Origin: Saprospiraceae bacterium UBA3362 | Lineage (GTDB): Bacteria; Bacteroidota; Bacteroidia; Chitinophagales; Saprospiraceae | DNA length: 48,463 bases | Reading direction: 5' to 3' | Assembly (NCBI GenBank): GCA_002360455.1 | Contig: DEQQ01000080.1 | Coordinates: forward strand, 1 to 48,463 | In this document: one piece after another, positions 26,595 through 34,864 of the stretch | Layout of the letters: each line of letters begins with the position of its first letter | Position numbering within the stretch: the stretch's first letter is position 1 | Position numbers and translations under genes: made by a program | Notes under the pieces: model-generated | What the model was told of the DNA's origin: nothing | Databases searched by the model: none | What the model saw: the letters and a program-made list of their open reading frames with translations, nothing else

Positions 26595-27686
26595 ATGCTG
26601 AGACAAGGCATTTTACTGCTTTTATTGTTCCTGCTTATAGGTTCTTGTGACGAACACAAAGTAAATTCTGATGCAGATATATTAGCCGTTGCCTATTCTC
26701 CTGAAGATTACCCAATTAATTACCCCAAAGAATTTCCCAAGCCCGCTCCGGTTCCCGATAATCCTTTAACCAAAGATGGGGTGCAACTTGGTAGATTCTT
26801 GTTTTATGACCCGATTTTATCCTCAGACAGCAGTCAATCTTGCTCCAGTTGCCATAATCCTAGGGTGTCATTTTCTGATAACCTTGCTTTCCCCAAAGGA
26901 GTTACAGGCATTGAAGGGCCAAGAAGTTCAATGAGTTTGCTCAATGTTGTTTATTTCAATAAAGGATTGTTTTGGGATGGAAGATCAGCAACATTAGAAA
27001 AACAAGCTCTAGAGCCTGTAGAAAACCCAATTGAGCTGCATGAGGCATGGCCAAATGTGGAATCTAAGTTGAGGAAACATCCTCTTTACCCCTTTATGTT
27101 CAGAAAAGCTTTCGGTATTGAGTCAAGAGATCAGATTACGAAAGAATTGGCAGTTAAAGCCATTGCACAGTTCGAACGTATTATTGTAGGAGGAAACAAT
27201 AGTCTGTATTTCAAACAGGAAAGAGGTGAGATTTTTTTTAACTCAGATCAGCAGGATGGTAAGGATATATTTTTTGACCTTGAACCTCTGATACAGGACG
27301 GCGAGTGTAGTCACTGTCATGCCGTTCCACTCTTTACGGCTAATGATTATTTTAATAATGGACTGGATTCTGCTGCAAATTATCATGATTTTAAAGACGT
27401 GGGTCACGGTAAAGTTTCCGGAATTGCCTCAGACACTGGAAAATTCAAAGCCCCCAGCCTAATCAATATTGAACTCACTGCTCCTTATATGCACGACGGC
27501 AGATTTAAAACCCTAGAAGAAGTCATGGAGCATTATAATTCAGGTGGACATGGCGCCCCCAATAGAAATCCTTTGATCTATAATCTTAAACTCACTGCCA
27601 GAGAGAAAAAGAAAGTAATAGCTTTCCTTAAAGCCCTTACCGACACCACTTATTTATCCAATAAGGATATTTTAAGCCCCTTCTAA
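26595..27686 (+). CDS. MbnH-like di-heme cytochrome c peroxidase family lipoprotein (pair 1)
   Basis: A 363-residue di-heme protein with a lipobox (LLIGSC, residues 14-18). Heme c motifs are CSSCH at 83-87 and CSHCH at 238-242. Other family landmarks: LGRFLFYDPILS, SMSLLNVVYFNKGLFWDGR, and APSLINIELTAPYMHDGRF, which includes Met299 and His300 in the active-site loop. The superfamily includes CcpA, MauG and MbnH. The directly preceding MbnP-like gene makes an MbnH role (oxidation of its MbnP partner) more likely than peroxide removal. It acts on the periplasmic side. Probable hairpins for ending transcription lie beyond 28100. Confidence 0.87.
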   Translation: MLRQGILLLLLFLLIGSCDEHKVNSDADILAVAYSPEDYPINYPKEFPKPAPVPDNPLTKDGVQLGRFLFYDPILSSDSSQSCSSCHNPRVSFSDNLAFPKGVTGIEGPRSSMSLLNVVYFNKGLFWDGRSATLEKQALEPVENPIELHEAWPNVESKLRKHPLYPFMFRKAFGIESRDQITKELAVKAIAQFERIIVGGNNSLYFKQERGEIFFNSDQQDGKDIFFDLEPLIQDGECSHCHAVPLFTANDYFNNGLDSAANYHDFKDVGHGKVSGIASDTGKFKAPSLINIELTAPYMHDGRFKTLEEVMEHYNSGGHGAPNRNPLIYNLKLTAREKKKVIAFLKALTDTTYLSNKDILSPF

Positions 27687-27961
27687 AAGTTTTTTTTAAA
27701 ATTTTTCTTCCTTTAAAATCTTAAAATAGAAACTTCAAAATAACTTTTGAATATTTATTTTTATTTATATTTTTTTAAATTATTAAATAACAATAATATA
27801 TACATTAATAAAATAACATATATAAAATATTTATATGTAACAGTGGCATTTTTTTGTACTTGTGGGCAGAAAAAAAATGTCGGACGTTTGTATCGTGATT
27901 GTTAGACAAAGGGAAGAAATACAATCAGAATGCTGGTAAACGTATCAGCGACCGTAAATTC

Positions 27962-28110
27962 GGATATGTTCATGGGATTAAAAAATTTGTTAATAGGAAG
28001 TCCGGTAATTTAGCTGGGCTTCTATTAACAAATTGATCCTGAACCAATTCACAGCGATGTTAAATCATGAGATTATAAAGTAAGCTAGTTTGGATATGTT
28101 CATGGGATTA
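27962..28110. repeat. Direct repeat GGATATGTTCATGGGATTA, two copies
   Basis: The 19-mer occurs at 27962-27980 and 28092-28110, 130 bp apart, exact in both. The interval contains an inverted repeat. It could be the remains of a small mobile unit or of a target duplication. Confidence 0.6.
27984..28034. repeat. Inverted repeat within the direct-repeat unit
   Basis: AATTTGTTAATAGGAAG (27984-28000) pairs with CTTCTATTAACAAATT (28019-28034), with one unpaired base and an 18-bp spacer. No T-run. Confidence 0.6.
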
Positions 28111-28113
28111 TAA

Positions 28114-28143
28114 TAGCCGGTTGTTGCCTTCAACCGGCTATTT
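28114..28143 (+). terminator. Hairpin, possible terminator for MbnP/MbnH pair 1
   Basis: A perfect 10-bp stem TAGCCGGTTG (28114-28123) with CAACCGGCTA (28131-28140), 7-nt loop, then only TTT. The half-site AACCGGCT recurs at about 28150. Strong stem, poor T-run. Confidence 0.45.
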
Positions 28144-28207
28144 CCTCAAACCGGCTAAAAATTGCAAAAAATTTTTTCAAATAAACCTATTTCAAAACGA
28201 AAAACAG

Positions 28208-28240
28208 AAAATCCTGCCAGAAGAGGCGGGATTTTTTTTG
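28208..28240 (+). terminator. Intrinsic terminator
   Basis: AAATCCTGCC (28209-28218) pairs with GGCGGGATTT (28225-28234) with one G-T pair, 6-nt loop, then eight T. It is the best plus-strand terminator after MbnH pair 1, though more than 500 bp downstream, so a small RNA might end here. Confidence 0.75.
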
Positions 28241-28456
28241 CTCCTAACTTTCCTTTAGCCTAAAATTGGAATGTTGGGAATATTGTTTTCCTAAAATGGA
28301 TGATGGATCAATTCATTAGGGACGTATAGTTTAGCTTGTCTGCCCATGCTTAGTATCCAATGATGACTCAAATCAGCTCAGGAGGAATATCTAGGGTTTT
28401 GGCCTTGCAGCAGAAATGATAAATCCGACAAATAAGGGGATGCATTGGATAGAATT

Positions 28457-28503
28457 GATAAAAAATTAAATCCCCACCCGGAATATCTTCAGAGTGAGGA
28501 TTT
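28457..28503 (-). terminator. Intrinsic terminator of the minus-strand sigma/MbnP operon
   Basis: AAATCCCCAC (28468-28477) pairs with GTGAGGATTT (28494-28503), one mismatch. Read on the minus strand the stem is followed by TAATTTTTTATC. It lies about 170 bp beyond the YHYH gene. Confidence 0.55.
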
Positions 28504-28673
28504 GTTAGTTGTAGGCTAGAATTAAAATTGATTTTCAACTTTAATTTCTATGCTGTACTGGTTTATGTTGTATTGGGTAAATATCTTATCTTATGAACAT
28601 CTTGATTATAGTCGGATTTTTGTTTTTATAATTGAATATATCCGTGAATATATCCGGACTCCAATTTCAACTC

Positions 28674-30062
28674 TTATCTTACTACATTAATTTTATATTG
28701 GGTTGAGTTTGTCCCTGAAGTTGCTTTAATAAAATAGACTCCATTGTACAGGGTTTGGATATCAAAATATCCCATGGTCTGCCCGGCCAGGATCTCGGTT
28801 GCTTGTACAAGCTTACCTTGCATATCTACCAATTGTAATTGTACATCTGTTTTTACAAGACCCTGAACCATGATCACAACGATATTTGAGCTTGGATTGG
28901 GAAACACTTTTAGATCAAATTCAGCATCATTTTGATCATTTATTCCTGTTGTAAATTGGTATATTGTAACAGCCTCATTGATAGCGCTCACTGTTGTACC
29001 TGTTACGTTTCCGTAATACGTAGGCCCAACAACATAGGGATATGTTGAATTCCATTTTTCATCTACTGTTGCAAAATAAGCATATATACCATTGGGATAC
29101 TCCGGAGTTACACAAAATCTACCGTTATGTTCATCGAGGTAATCTGTCTGATTTGGATGAGCAATATATTCATAATCTTCTTTAAAATAACCTAATGGAT
29201 AGGTATTGGATACATTGGGCCCTGCGGGGACTGACGTGCCTGTCGGACTCGTTGTCCTTGTGCTTATATTTCTAAGCCTGTAGGAAGATTTCATTCTGAC
29301 GATGTCGCCTTTTCCGTCTAAATTTTTATAGCCATAAGCTCCATAGATGGGAAAGCCGTCATAAGCAAATCCTATGAGTGGCGAATGTTTTGTGCTATCC
29401 AATGAGTAAAGACCATCTGCATCATATAAATTGCAAATGGTTGATACATTTTTAATATCCAATTTAAAGGTACTTGGATTTTGATGATGATGGTAGTTTC
29501 CCATCGCAGGATGTCCTTTTGAACAGTCAAACCCTGCTCTCTCTGCAACGACTGCATCTCGATTCCAGTCCATTTCTACACCCATTCCACCCGGACACGG
29601 AGGATTGCCCGGTCCACCACATAGTGAGGATGTGTTTGGATTCCAAGCTACACCATCTCTATAATCGAACAATGCAACTCCATTGATAAACATCCCAATA
29701 TTTCCGGGCCTTGTTCCTGTGGGAGTGCCGCTGTTTTTTACCGGCTTCAACGGCAATTTTATGATTCTATTTTGATTGGAAGATTGTGATGGATTGCCAT
29801 CTAAAAAAGGACCTGTTGGATATGATGGAATCCCTTTTGTTTTGATATAAACCCAATTGGATGAGTACGAAACTTCTTGACAATTGACTAAAATATTATT
29901 GGGAATAGTGGTCGAATTTCCTTTTGCATAATAAGATCCGGTCTTGGTCGTATTGTATAACCATGAATTAACTACAGGGCTTACCTGAGCTTGGATTAAA
30001 AAAGGAACAAAAAAGAATAGGATAGAATGATTCACCAATTTGATTTTCATAAATTTTGACAT
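28674..30062 (-). CDS. Secreted YHYH-domain protein with T9SS sorting domain
   Basis: A 462-residue protein beginning with a signal peptide (MKIKLVNHSILFFFVPFLIQAQ from the second ATG). Most of it is a YHYH domain: NIGMFINGVALFDYRDG, then GHPAMGNYHHHQNPS, where the name-giving YHYH reads YHHH, and HSPLIGFAYDGFPIYGAYGY. The domain is widespread in secreted proteins; its function is not settled and the His cluster suggests metal binding. The C-terminal 75 residues form a T9SS type A domain (VFPNPSSNIVVIM...GVYFIKA...YKINVVR). It is the last gene of the sigma/MbnP/MbnH run, 54 bp after the sulfatase gene. Confidence 0.87.
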   Translation of the reverse strand: MSKFMKIKLVNHSILFFFVPFLIQAQVSPVVNSWLYNTTKTGSYYAKGNSTTIPNNILVNCQEVSYSSNWVYIKTKGIPSYPTGPFLDGNPSQSSNQNRIIKLPLKPVKNSGTPTGTRPGNIGMFINGVALFDYRDGVAWNPNTSSLCGGPGNPPCPGGMGVEMDWNRDAVVAERAGFDCSKGHPAMGNYHHHQNPSTFKLDIKNVSTICNLYDADGLYSLDSTKHSPLIGFAYDGFPIYGAYGYKNLDGKGDIVRMKSSYRLRNISTRTTSPTGTSVPAGPNVSNTYPLGYFKEDYEYIAHPNQTDYLDEHNGRFCVTPEYPNGIYAYFATVDEKWNSTYPYVVGPTYYGNVTGTTVSAINEAVTIYQFTTGINDQNDAEFDLKVFPNPSSNIVVIMVQGLVKTDVQLQLVDMQGKLVQATEILAGQTMGYFDIQTLYNGVYFIKATSGTNSTQYKINVVR

Positions 30063-30116
30063 TTGGATATTAGACCTTCAATTTTTAAATTTCCTTCGGT
30101 TTCTATTAAATTAATT

Positions 30117-31709
30117 TTATTTGACGATTTTTAATATGATTTCTTCCCCTTTTGCACTTAATCTTAAGAAATAAATTCCATCGGGGTATTGGTTAAACTC
30201 CAAACAAGACTTGCTTGCATCCAACTCGCCATAACTTAACTTGGATCCTGTGTTATTGTACAGTTGAAACCCAAAACGCAGGTCATTATTTATTTCCAAA
30301 CACAATTGATCGGAAATTGGATTTGGAAAGAATTTAAAGTTCATATCATTGACCGCCTCAGTAGAGACAGTGCTGCAAGGATTTTGATTAATTAAAAGAT
30401 TAAGGCTATCGCATAAACTATAATATTGTGTGCGTTGCTCATTGGTCATCGATTGAGATAATAAGTTTACTGTTTCTTTGGGGTCAGTCGTGAGATTATA
30501 AAACTCTTCTGTACCAAGATCAAATCGGATTAATTGATAATCATTATTTCTTATTGTTTTTCCGTCACTGGCTTTGGTTGAATCCTGAAATTGCTCTGAG
30601 AAAATCCAATTTCGAATGGGTTTTAGTTCATTTTTTAAATATGGATAAAAGCTTTTCGAATCTATAGAAGTCGATTGGGGAATTTGTTGCTGCCAAAATG
30701 TTATTCCACATAACTCAAGGATTGTGGCAAACAGGTCTTGGAGATTAATCAAATGAGTAGATGAAGTTCCCGGTGCAACAACAGAGGGTCCATTTACTAT
30801 TAGCGGAACATGAACGCCATAATTATAAAGGGTATTTTTACTGTGTGATGCATTTCCATTTTGAGCCACAGAAGGTGCATTGCCATTATCAGCAATTAAA
30901 ATAATATTTGTATTGGAGAGTTGTCCCTTGTTTTTTAAATAGTATAATAGTCTCCCTATTTCTGTATCCAATGCTTGCAACGATGCTTTGAAATATAAAC
31001 TTTTGTTGGCATTGATATGAGAGCTTGTTCCACTCAATCCTGTAACATCACATAGTTGTGCTGGCGGAAGATGAAATGGTGTGTGAGCTGCATTGAATGC
31101 CATCCAAATAAAAAAGGGTTCGGAAGACGGAATTTGGTCTAACCAGTTAATTGCATCATTCACTGTTTGTGTTGTTGCGTATTGACGAGCTGTGTCCAGC
31201 AATCCATTCAATACTATAGGATACTCATAATAATTAGTAAGGCTACCTAAAAAATTTCCTGAATAATAATCAAACCCCATTTTATTTGGATAAGTTCTTT
31301 TGGCTGCCGTGTTGTTATGCAAATGCCATTTTCCTACACAGGCAGTGTGATATTTTATTTGCGGATTTGTTTTTAAGATTTTAGCTACTGTTACTTCTGC
31401 AGTATCCAGTTGAGCGCTTAAGTTTCCCGCAACAACTTCTCCTACACCGGTTCTGAATGAATACCGTCCGGTAATCATTCCTGCTCTTGTTGGAGAGCAA
31501 ACCGGATTTGCCCACACATTTGTAAAGCGCATTCCCTCTGCAGCAAGCTGGTTTATTTGCGGAGTCTTTGCTGTATCAGTAGTTTTACTAAAACAAGAAA
31601 AATAATCAGGGCTCACGTCATCTACAATGATCAGGATGCAGTTCTGTTGAGAATAAATTAAGCTTGGAAGAATAAAAAGCAAAAATAAAAGTGTATAAAC
31701 TATTTTCAT
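30117..31709 (-). CDS. Secreted sulfatase with T9SS sorting domain
   Basis: A 530-residue protein with a signal peptide (MKIVYTLLFLLFILPSLIYSQ). Type I sulfatase features: the metal-binding pair IIVDDVSPDYF, the formylglycine site VCSPTRAGMITGR with Cys71 (the CxPxR signature), GKWHLH with the catalytic Lys and His, and IADNGNAPSV. After about residue 450 there is a T9SS type A domain (FFPNPISDQLCLEI...GIYFLRLS...ILKIVK). It should cleave a sulfate ester outside the cell once Cys71 is converted by a maturase not present here. Its ATG overlaps the MbnH stop (31706-31709), tying it to the metal locus, which is unexpected. Confidence 0.92.
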   Translation of the reverse strand: MKIVYTLLFLLFILPSLIYSQQNCILIIVDDVSPDYFSCFSKTTDTAKTPQINQLAAEGMRFTNVWANPVCSPTRAGMITGRYSFRTGVGEVVAGNLSAQLDTAEVTVAKILKTNPQIKYHTACVGKWHLHNNTAAKRTYPNKMGFDYYSGNFLGSLTNYYEYPIVLNGLLDTARQYATTQTVNDAINWLDQIPSSEPFFIWMAFNAAHTPFHLPPAQLCDVTGLSGTSSHINANKSLYFKASLQALDTEIGRLLYYLKNKGQLSNTNIILIADNGNAPSVAQNGNASHSKNTLYNYGVHVPLIVNGPSVVAPGTSSTHLINLQDLFATILELCGITFWQQQIPQSTSIDSKSFYPYLKNELKPIRNWIFSEQFQDSTKASDGKTIRNNDYQLIRFDLGTEEFYNLTTDPKETVNLLSQSMTNEQRTQYYSLCDSLNLLINQNPCSTVSTEAVNDMNFKFFPNPISDQLCLEINNDLRFGFQLYNNTGSKLSYGELDASKSCLEFNQYPDGIYFLRLSAKGEEIILKIVK

Positions 31710-32719
31710 CGTTTTAAAATGGATTTAGGAAAATGATAAGCTGGATTAAAAACAAAGGATGTATCATTTAATGTTAATAAAAAAGAAATCAAGTCAATTT
31801 TTTCATTTGAGTTTAGATTAATCTCTATGGTTTTATTGAGTGAATCTTTCATGGAGGTTAGTGTTTGGTTTGAATAATGTTCTAGGACTTCTGACAAGTA
31901 TTGAAATCTTCCGTCATGCATATAAGGATATGAGTAGCTTAAATTTCTTAGGCTGGGTACTTTGAACCCGAAGGAGTCCCGAGGCTCATTGGTGATTTGG
32001 AATTTTCCTAAATCTTGTAAATCAGAATCTACCTTGAGCTTGTTTTTTTCGATCTCAAAATTACTAAATAAGGGTTCAGTATGACAATGATTACAATTTT
32101 CTTTGAACAGAGTGTAACCTCTTTGTTCTTGGTCTGAAAAATGATTTAATCCTACTTTCACTTGATCGTATTTTGAATTGGCGCTGATGAGACTAAATTG
32201 AAATTGTGCCAATGCTTTGACCAGTTTTTCACCACTAACTGCTGAATCTCCAAATGCTTTATAAAAGAAATGCGGATATAGAGAAGATTGACTTATTTTT
32301 TTTACAACATTGGCCGTAGTTTCAGCCATTTCTTTAGGGTGATTTATAGGGGACAATGCTTGCAAATCTAAATGTAAAATAGAGCCATCCCACATAAAAT
32401 TTTTACTCCACGCAAGATTAAATAATGCAGGGGCATTTCTAGTTCCGATTTGATCCTGAATGCCATGACTTAGTTTGTGATCTGTGTGAGCAAATGCATT
32501 ATAAGGTGAATGACAAGATGCACAGCTTATACTGCTGTCGGCAGAAAGGTTGGGGTCATAAAATAGCAATCTTCCAAGCTCAATAGTTGAGCTATCTAAG
32601 AGTAATATTTTTTCATAAAAATAAGGTTTTGGAAAATGGGGAGGGATTCCTATTTTTGAATACTTAGTTGCAGCTCCAAAAACCATCCATAGAAAAAATA
32701 AAACGGCAACAGCTCTCAT
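31706..32719 (-). CDS. MbnH-like di-heme cytochrome c peroxidase family protein (pair 2)
   Basis: A 337-residue di-heme protein with an N-terminal signal or anchor helix (VAVLFFLWMVFGAA). Heme c motifs are CASCH at 66-70 and CNHCH at 209-213. Landmarks are LGRLLFYDPNLS, GTRNAPALFNLAWSKNFMWDGS and VPSLRNLSYSYPYMHDGRF. It is more distant from the pair-1 enzyme than expected for a recent duplicate. Its ATG overlaps the end of the MbnP gene by 4 bp and its stop overlaps the sulfatase start by 4 bp, so all three are translationally coupled. As an MbnH-like enzyme it would oxidise the neighbouring MbnP; this is inference from the pairing. Confidence 0.87.
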   Translation of the reverse strand: MRAVAVLFFLWMVFGAATKYSKIGIPPHFPKPYFYEKILLLDSSTIELGRLLFYDPNLSADSSISCASCHSPYNAFAHTDHKLSHGIQDQIGTRNAPALFNLAWSKNFMWDGSILHLDLQALSPINHPKEMAETTANVVKKISQSSLYPHFFYKAFGDSAVSGEKLVKALAQFQFSLISANSKYDQVKVGLNHFSDQEQRGYTLFKENCNHCHTEPLFSNFEIEKNKLKVDSDLQDLGKFQITNEPRDSFGFKVPSLRNLSYSYPYMHDGRFQYLSEVLEHYSNQTLTSMKDSLNKTIEINLNSNEKIDLISFLLTLNDTSFVFNPAYHFPKSILKR

Positions 32720-33411
32720 TGATATAGTTGTATTGATTTTTTAATGGAATGTGCCATCCTCTGACTTTTTTTTCCGGGACTCATAACAGTATAATTTTGT
32801 TCTCTAACATCGGCCTCAATAATTTGTTTGAAGTCAATTTCAATCTCAGCGAATTTTTTATTGTTAACAGGAAAATTTAGATATTGGATTGAATTGTATG
32901 GAAATTTATAACCTCCAATGTGAAAATTCATTGAATGATTTCTTTTAGTCTCATTGCTTACTATTCCATCGCATTTCAAATTTATATAGCCTGTTTGCCA
33001 TGTCCAATACATACCGTGCATAGGATCCAGATCTCCGCCTTTTGCTCCATCTTCATTGGTTAGACTGTCTGTTCCAAAACTAAATTTCAGCTGACGGACG
33101 GAGTAGCTTTCCTGAATTTTAATGTGAATGGTTTTTCTAATGTCAAGGTCAATTAAATAATAATTGATTGTATCATTCAAGGTCTTTTGATTAGAATCCT
33201 GTAATGATACATTAGTTATATAAAATTTGATATGGTGGAATGTAAGAGTATCTGAGCCCAAAATATAAGGTCTGTTAAGTTCTAAGACTTCAGACCCAAA
33301 TTTCGGCTTAACATGGAGTGAGAATTCTTGACATAGCAAGAAGTGAATCGAGATAATTTCAAGAAGCAACACAAGAAAGATTCGAATATTTTGGAACCAA
33401 AGATTTGTCAT
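32716..33411 (-). CDS. MbnP-like protein (pair 2)
   Basis: A 231-residue exported protein (signal helix RIFLVLLLEIISIHFLLCQ). It shows the MbnP pattern well: FGSEVLELNRPY, LTFHHIKFYITNVSLQD, VRQLKFSFGTDSLTN, and the hallmark LDPMHGMYWTWQTGYINLKCDG with two Trp, then NFHIGGYKFPYNSIQ. In characterised MbnP a Trp becomes kynurenine and helps bind copper. The Trp-rich stretch here is closer to the family standard than that of the other MbnP in the window. It overlaps the MbnH gene by 4 bp and follows the periplasmic sensor gene by 9 bp. Confidence 0.87.
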   Translation of the reverse strand: MTNLWFQNIRIFLVLLLEIISIHFLLCQEFSLHVKPKFGSEVLELNRPYILGSDTLTFHHIKFYITNVSLQDSNQKTLNDTINYYLIDLDIRKTIHIKIQESYSVRQLKFSFGTDSLTNEDGAKGGDLDPMHGMYWTWQTGYINLKCDGIVSNETKRNHSMNFHIGGYKFPYNSIQYLNFPVNNKKFAEIEIDFKQIIEADVREQNYTVMSPGKKSQRMAHSIKKSIQLYQ

Positions 33412-33420
33412 AAGGAGAAG

Positions 33421-33894
33421 CTAAAATGGTTTGTCGTTTTTGTGTGCATTGCCATTCAGAATTTTCATTAAAGCCTTTGAGATAAATTGATTATAGGCGT
33501 TTAGTTGTTCGGGTTTAAGAAAAGATTTAATCTCTTCAAAATGATTGTACGTGATATCCAATTTTTGACGTTCAAGCATTTGAATTTGAACTAAAAGGCT
33601 GTCTTGAGTTGCAGAAGCAGGATTGTTCATTGCTTCTAATGGTTCAAAGTATTCATTCAATACTTTATGTAAATTGGAATTGAGTTCTTTGATCTTTATT
33701 TTATGCTTGCTGGCACTGGATAAAAACAGTTCATTCTGCTCGTCTGTAAGATTCATTTCTCTTTTGGCCGGATGATCATTAGGATTCCATCCTCGTTGAC
33801 TAAATGGAGGTTTAAAAAACAGATATAAGATCAAAGCGATATTCAAGATGAACAAAACTATTGATGTTATTTTATAAAAACTTAGCTTACTCAT
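33421..33894 (-). CDS. Spy/CpxP/CnrX-like periplasmic metal or stress sensor
   Basis: A 157-residue protein with one N-terminal membrane helix (ITSIVLFILNIALILYLFF) and a helical periplasmic part. Two LTxxQ-like motifs, LTDEQNEL and LKPEQLNAY, mark the Spy/CpxP/CnrX superfamily. The region between has several His and Met residues (HPAKREM, SKHKIKIKEL, NLHKVL). CnrX-type members sit in the membrane, bind metal and release a sigma factor through an anti-sigma partner. Gene order sigma, small membrane protein, this gene fits that arrangement. It overlaps the preceding gene by 8 bp. The metal is not predictable from sequence alone. Confidence 0.78.
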   Translation of the reverse strand: MSKLSFYKITSIVLFILNIALILYLFFKPPFSQRGWNPNDHPAKREMNLTDEQNELFLSSASKHKIKIKELNSNLHKVLNEYFEPLEAMNNPASATQDSLLVQIQMLERQKLDITYNHFEEIKSFLKPEQLNAYNQFISKALMKILNGNAHKNDKPF

Positions 33895-34162
33895 ACAAAT
33901 TGAAGTTTAATGTAAGGTGTTCGTTTTTTTCCAAGTCTTCTTTTTTTAATTTTTGATCAGTGTTCAACAATATAATGCTATTGCCCAAAATAAGGCCTGC
34001 AATGACAGCCGCTGCCAACCAAAACTTAACTTGTGTTGACCCGACTTGTTGATTTTGTAGCTTGAGTTGAATTTGCTGAAACAACTTTTCACTTGGCTCA
34101 ATTTGCTTTAGTTCCTTAACTCTTGCTAGCCATTCTTGATTTATATGCTCTTCTGTTTTCAT
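33887..34162 (-). CDS. Small membrane protein, probable anti-sigma factor
   Basis: A 91-residue protein with a cytosolic N-terminal half (EEHINQEWLARVKELKQIEPSEKLFQQIQLKLQ is predicted helical), one membrane helix (VKFWLAAAVIAGLILGNSIILL) and a short outer tail. No named domain is recognised, but size, topology and place between an ECF sigma gene and a CnrX-like gene are those of CnrY-type or short anti-sigma factors. It lies 67 bp after the sigma gene and overlaps the sensor gene by 8 bp. Confidence 0.65.
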   Translation of the reverse strand: MKTEEHINQEWLARVKELKQIEPSEKLFQQIQLKLQNQQVGSTQVKFWLAAAVIAGLILGNSIILLNTDQKLKKEDLEKNEHLTLNFNLYE

Positions 34163-34229
34163 ATCTATAACTTAGACAATCATTTTATAGGTTTCCTTCG
34201 ATTTTATCAAATAATTTTTTACCAAGATT

Positions 34230-34769
34230 TTATCCTTTGTTTATTTGATGTCTAATCTTTTCTTTGGCTCTTTGCAATAATGACTCAACTGCTTTGAGGG
34301 AGATGGACATTGCATTGGCTACTTCTTCTCTGGGCAACTCATCTATATAACTTAATATAAAAGCTGTTTTTTGATTCACGGGCAGGCTATAAATTTGTTT
34401 ATAGATCAATTTCATTTGATCGCTCTCTTGTTCTTGCGTGGTGGGATGATTTTGAAAAACGTTTTGATCTGATAGATCAAAAAAATCCAAAAAGGCAAAT
34501 CGTTTTCTTTTCTTTATAAAGTTCAAGGCCGTATTGATAGTAATTTTATAGATCCAAGTTCTCAGCTCAGACCTTTGTTCAAAAGATCTGGCGCCATGGT
34601 ATATTTTGAGAAAAACATCTTGAGTAATTTCTTCCGCATCCTGAAAGTTTGATACATAATGTAGAGCTAGATTCAATACCATTTTTGCATACTGACTGTA
34701 TAATTCACTAAAAGCAGCCTCATCGCCATTGCCAATTTTAATCATTAATAAGTCATTGCCTTCCTTCAC
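34230..34769 (-). CDS. ECF RNA polymerase sigma factor
   Basis: A 179-residue sigma-70 family protein of ECF type. Region 2 is at about residues 15-85 (AFSELYSQYAKMVLNLALHYV, DAEEITQDVFLKIYHGARSFE, LRTWIYKITINTALNFIKKRKR). Region 4 is at about 118-175 (LPVNQKTAFILSYIDELPREEVANAMSISLKAVESLLQRAKEKI). There is no region 3, as expected. It leads the minus-strand run with an anti-sigma-like and a sensor gene, so it likely controls its own operon, including MbnP and MbnH. A 266-bp divergent region with two palindromes separates it from the Kelch gene. Confidence 0.95.
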   Translation of the reverse strand: MKEGNDLLMIKIGNGDEAAFSELYSQYAKMVLNLALHYVSNFQDAEEITQDVFLKIYHGARSFEQRSELRTWIYKITINTALNFIKKRKRFAFLDFFDLSDQNVFQNHPTTQEQESDQMKLIYKQIYSLPVNQKTAFILSYIDELPREEVANAMSISLKAVESLLQRAKEKIRHQINKG

Positions 34770-34864
34770 AAACTTTTGGTTTCATTGATCTAGCAAAATA
34801 CGGATATATCACACTAATTTTCAAACTTGTTCAGCATAAATCTTCTCTTTTGTTTGTATTTTTC

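Larger units (their letters stand above)
27687..28673. other. Long non-coding interval between two convergent MbnP/MbnH loci
   Basis: About 1 kb without a credible gene. It begins with very AT-rich sequence (27690-27840). It then holds a direct repeat (27962 and 28092), an inverted repeat (27984-28034), three hairpins (28114, 28209, 28468) and unassigned sequence at 28250-28450. An open stretch at 27899-28036 has 45 codons but no recognisable product. Confidence 0.5.

Noticed and set aside
27899..28036. 45-codon plus-strand frame with a basic product
   Set aside because: TTG start, no domain, and its end overlaps the right arm of an inverted repeat; more likely non-coding.
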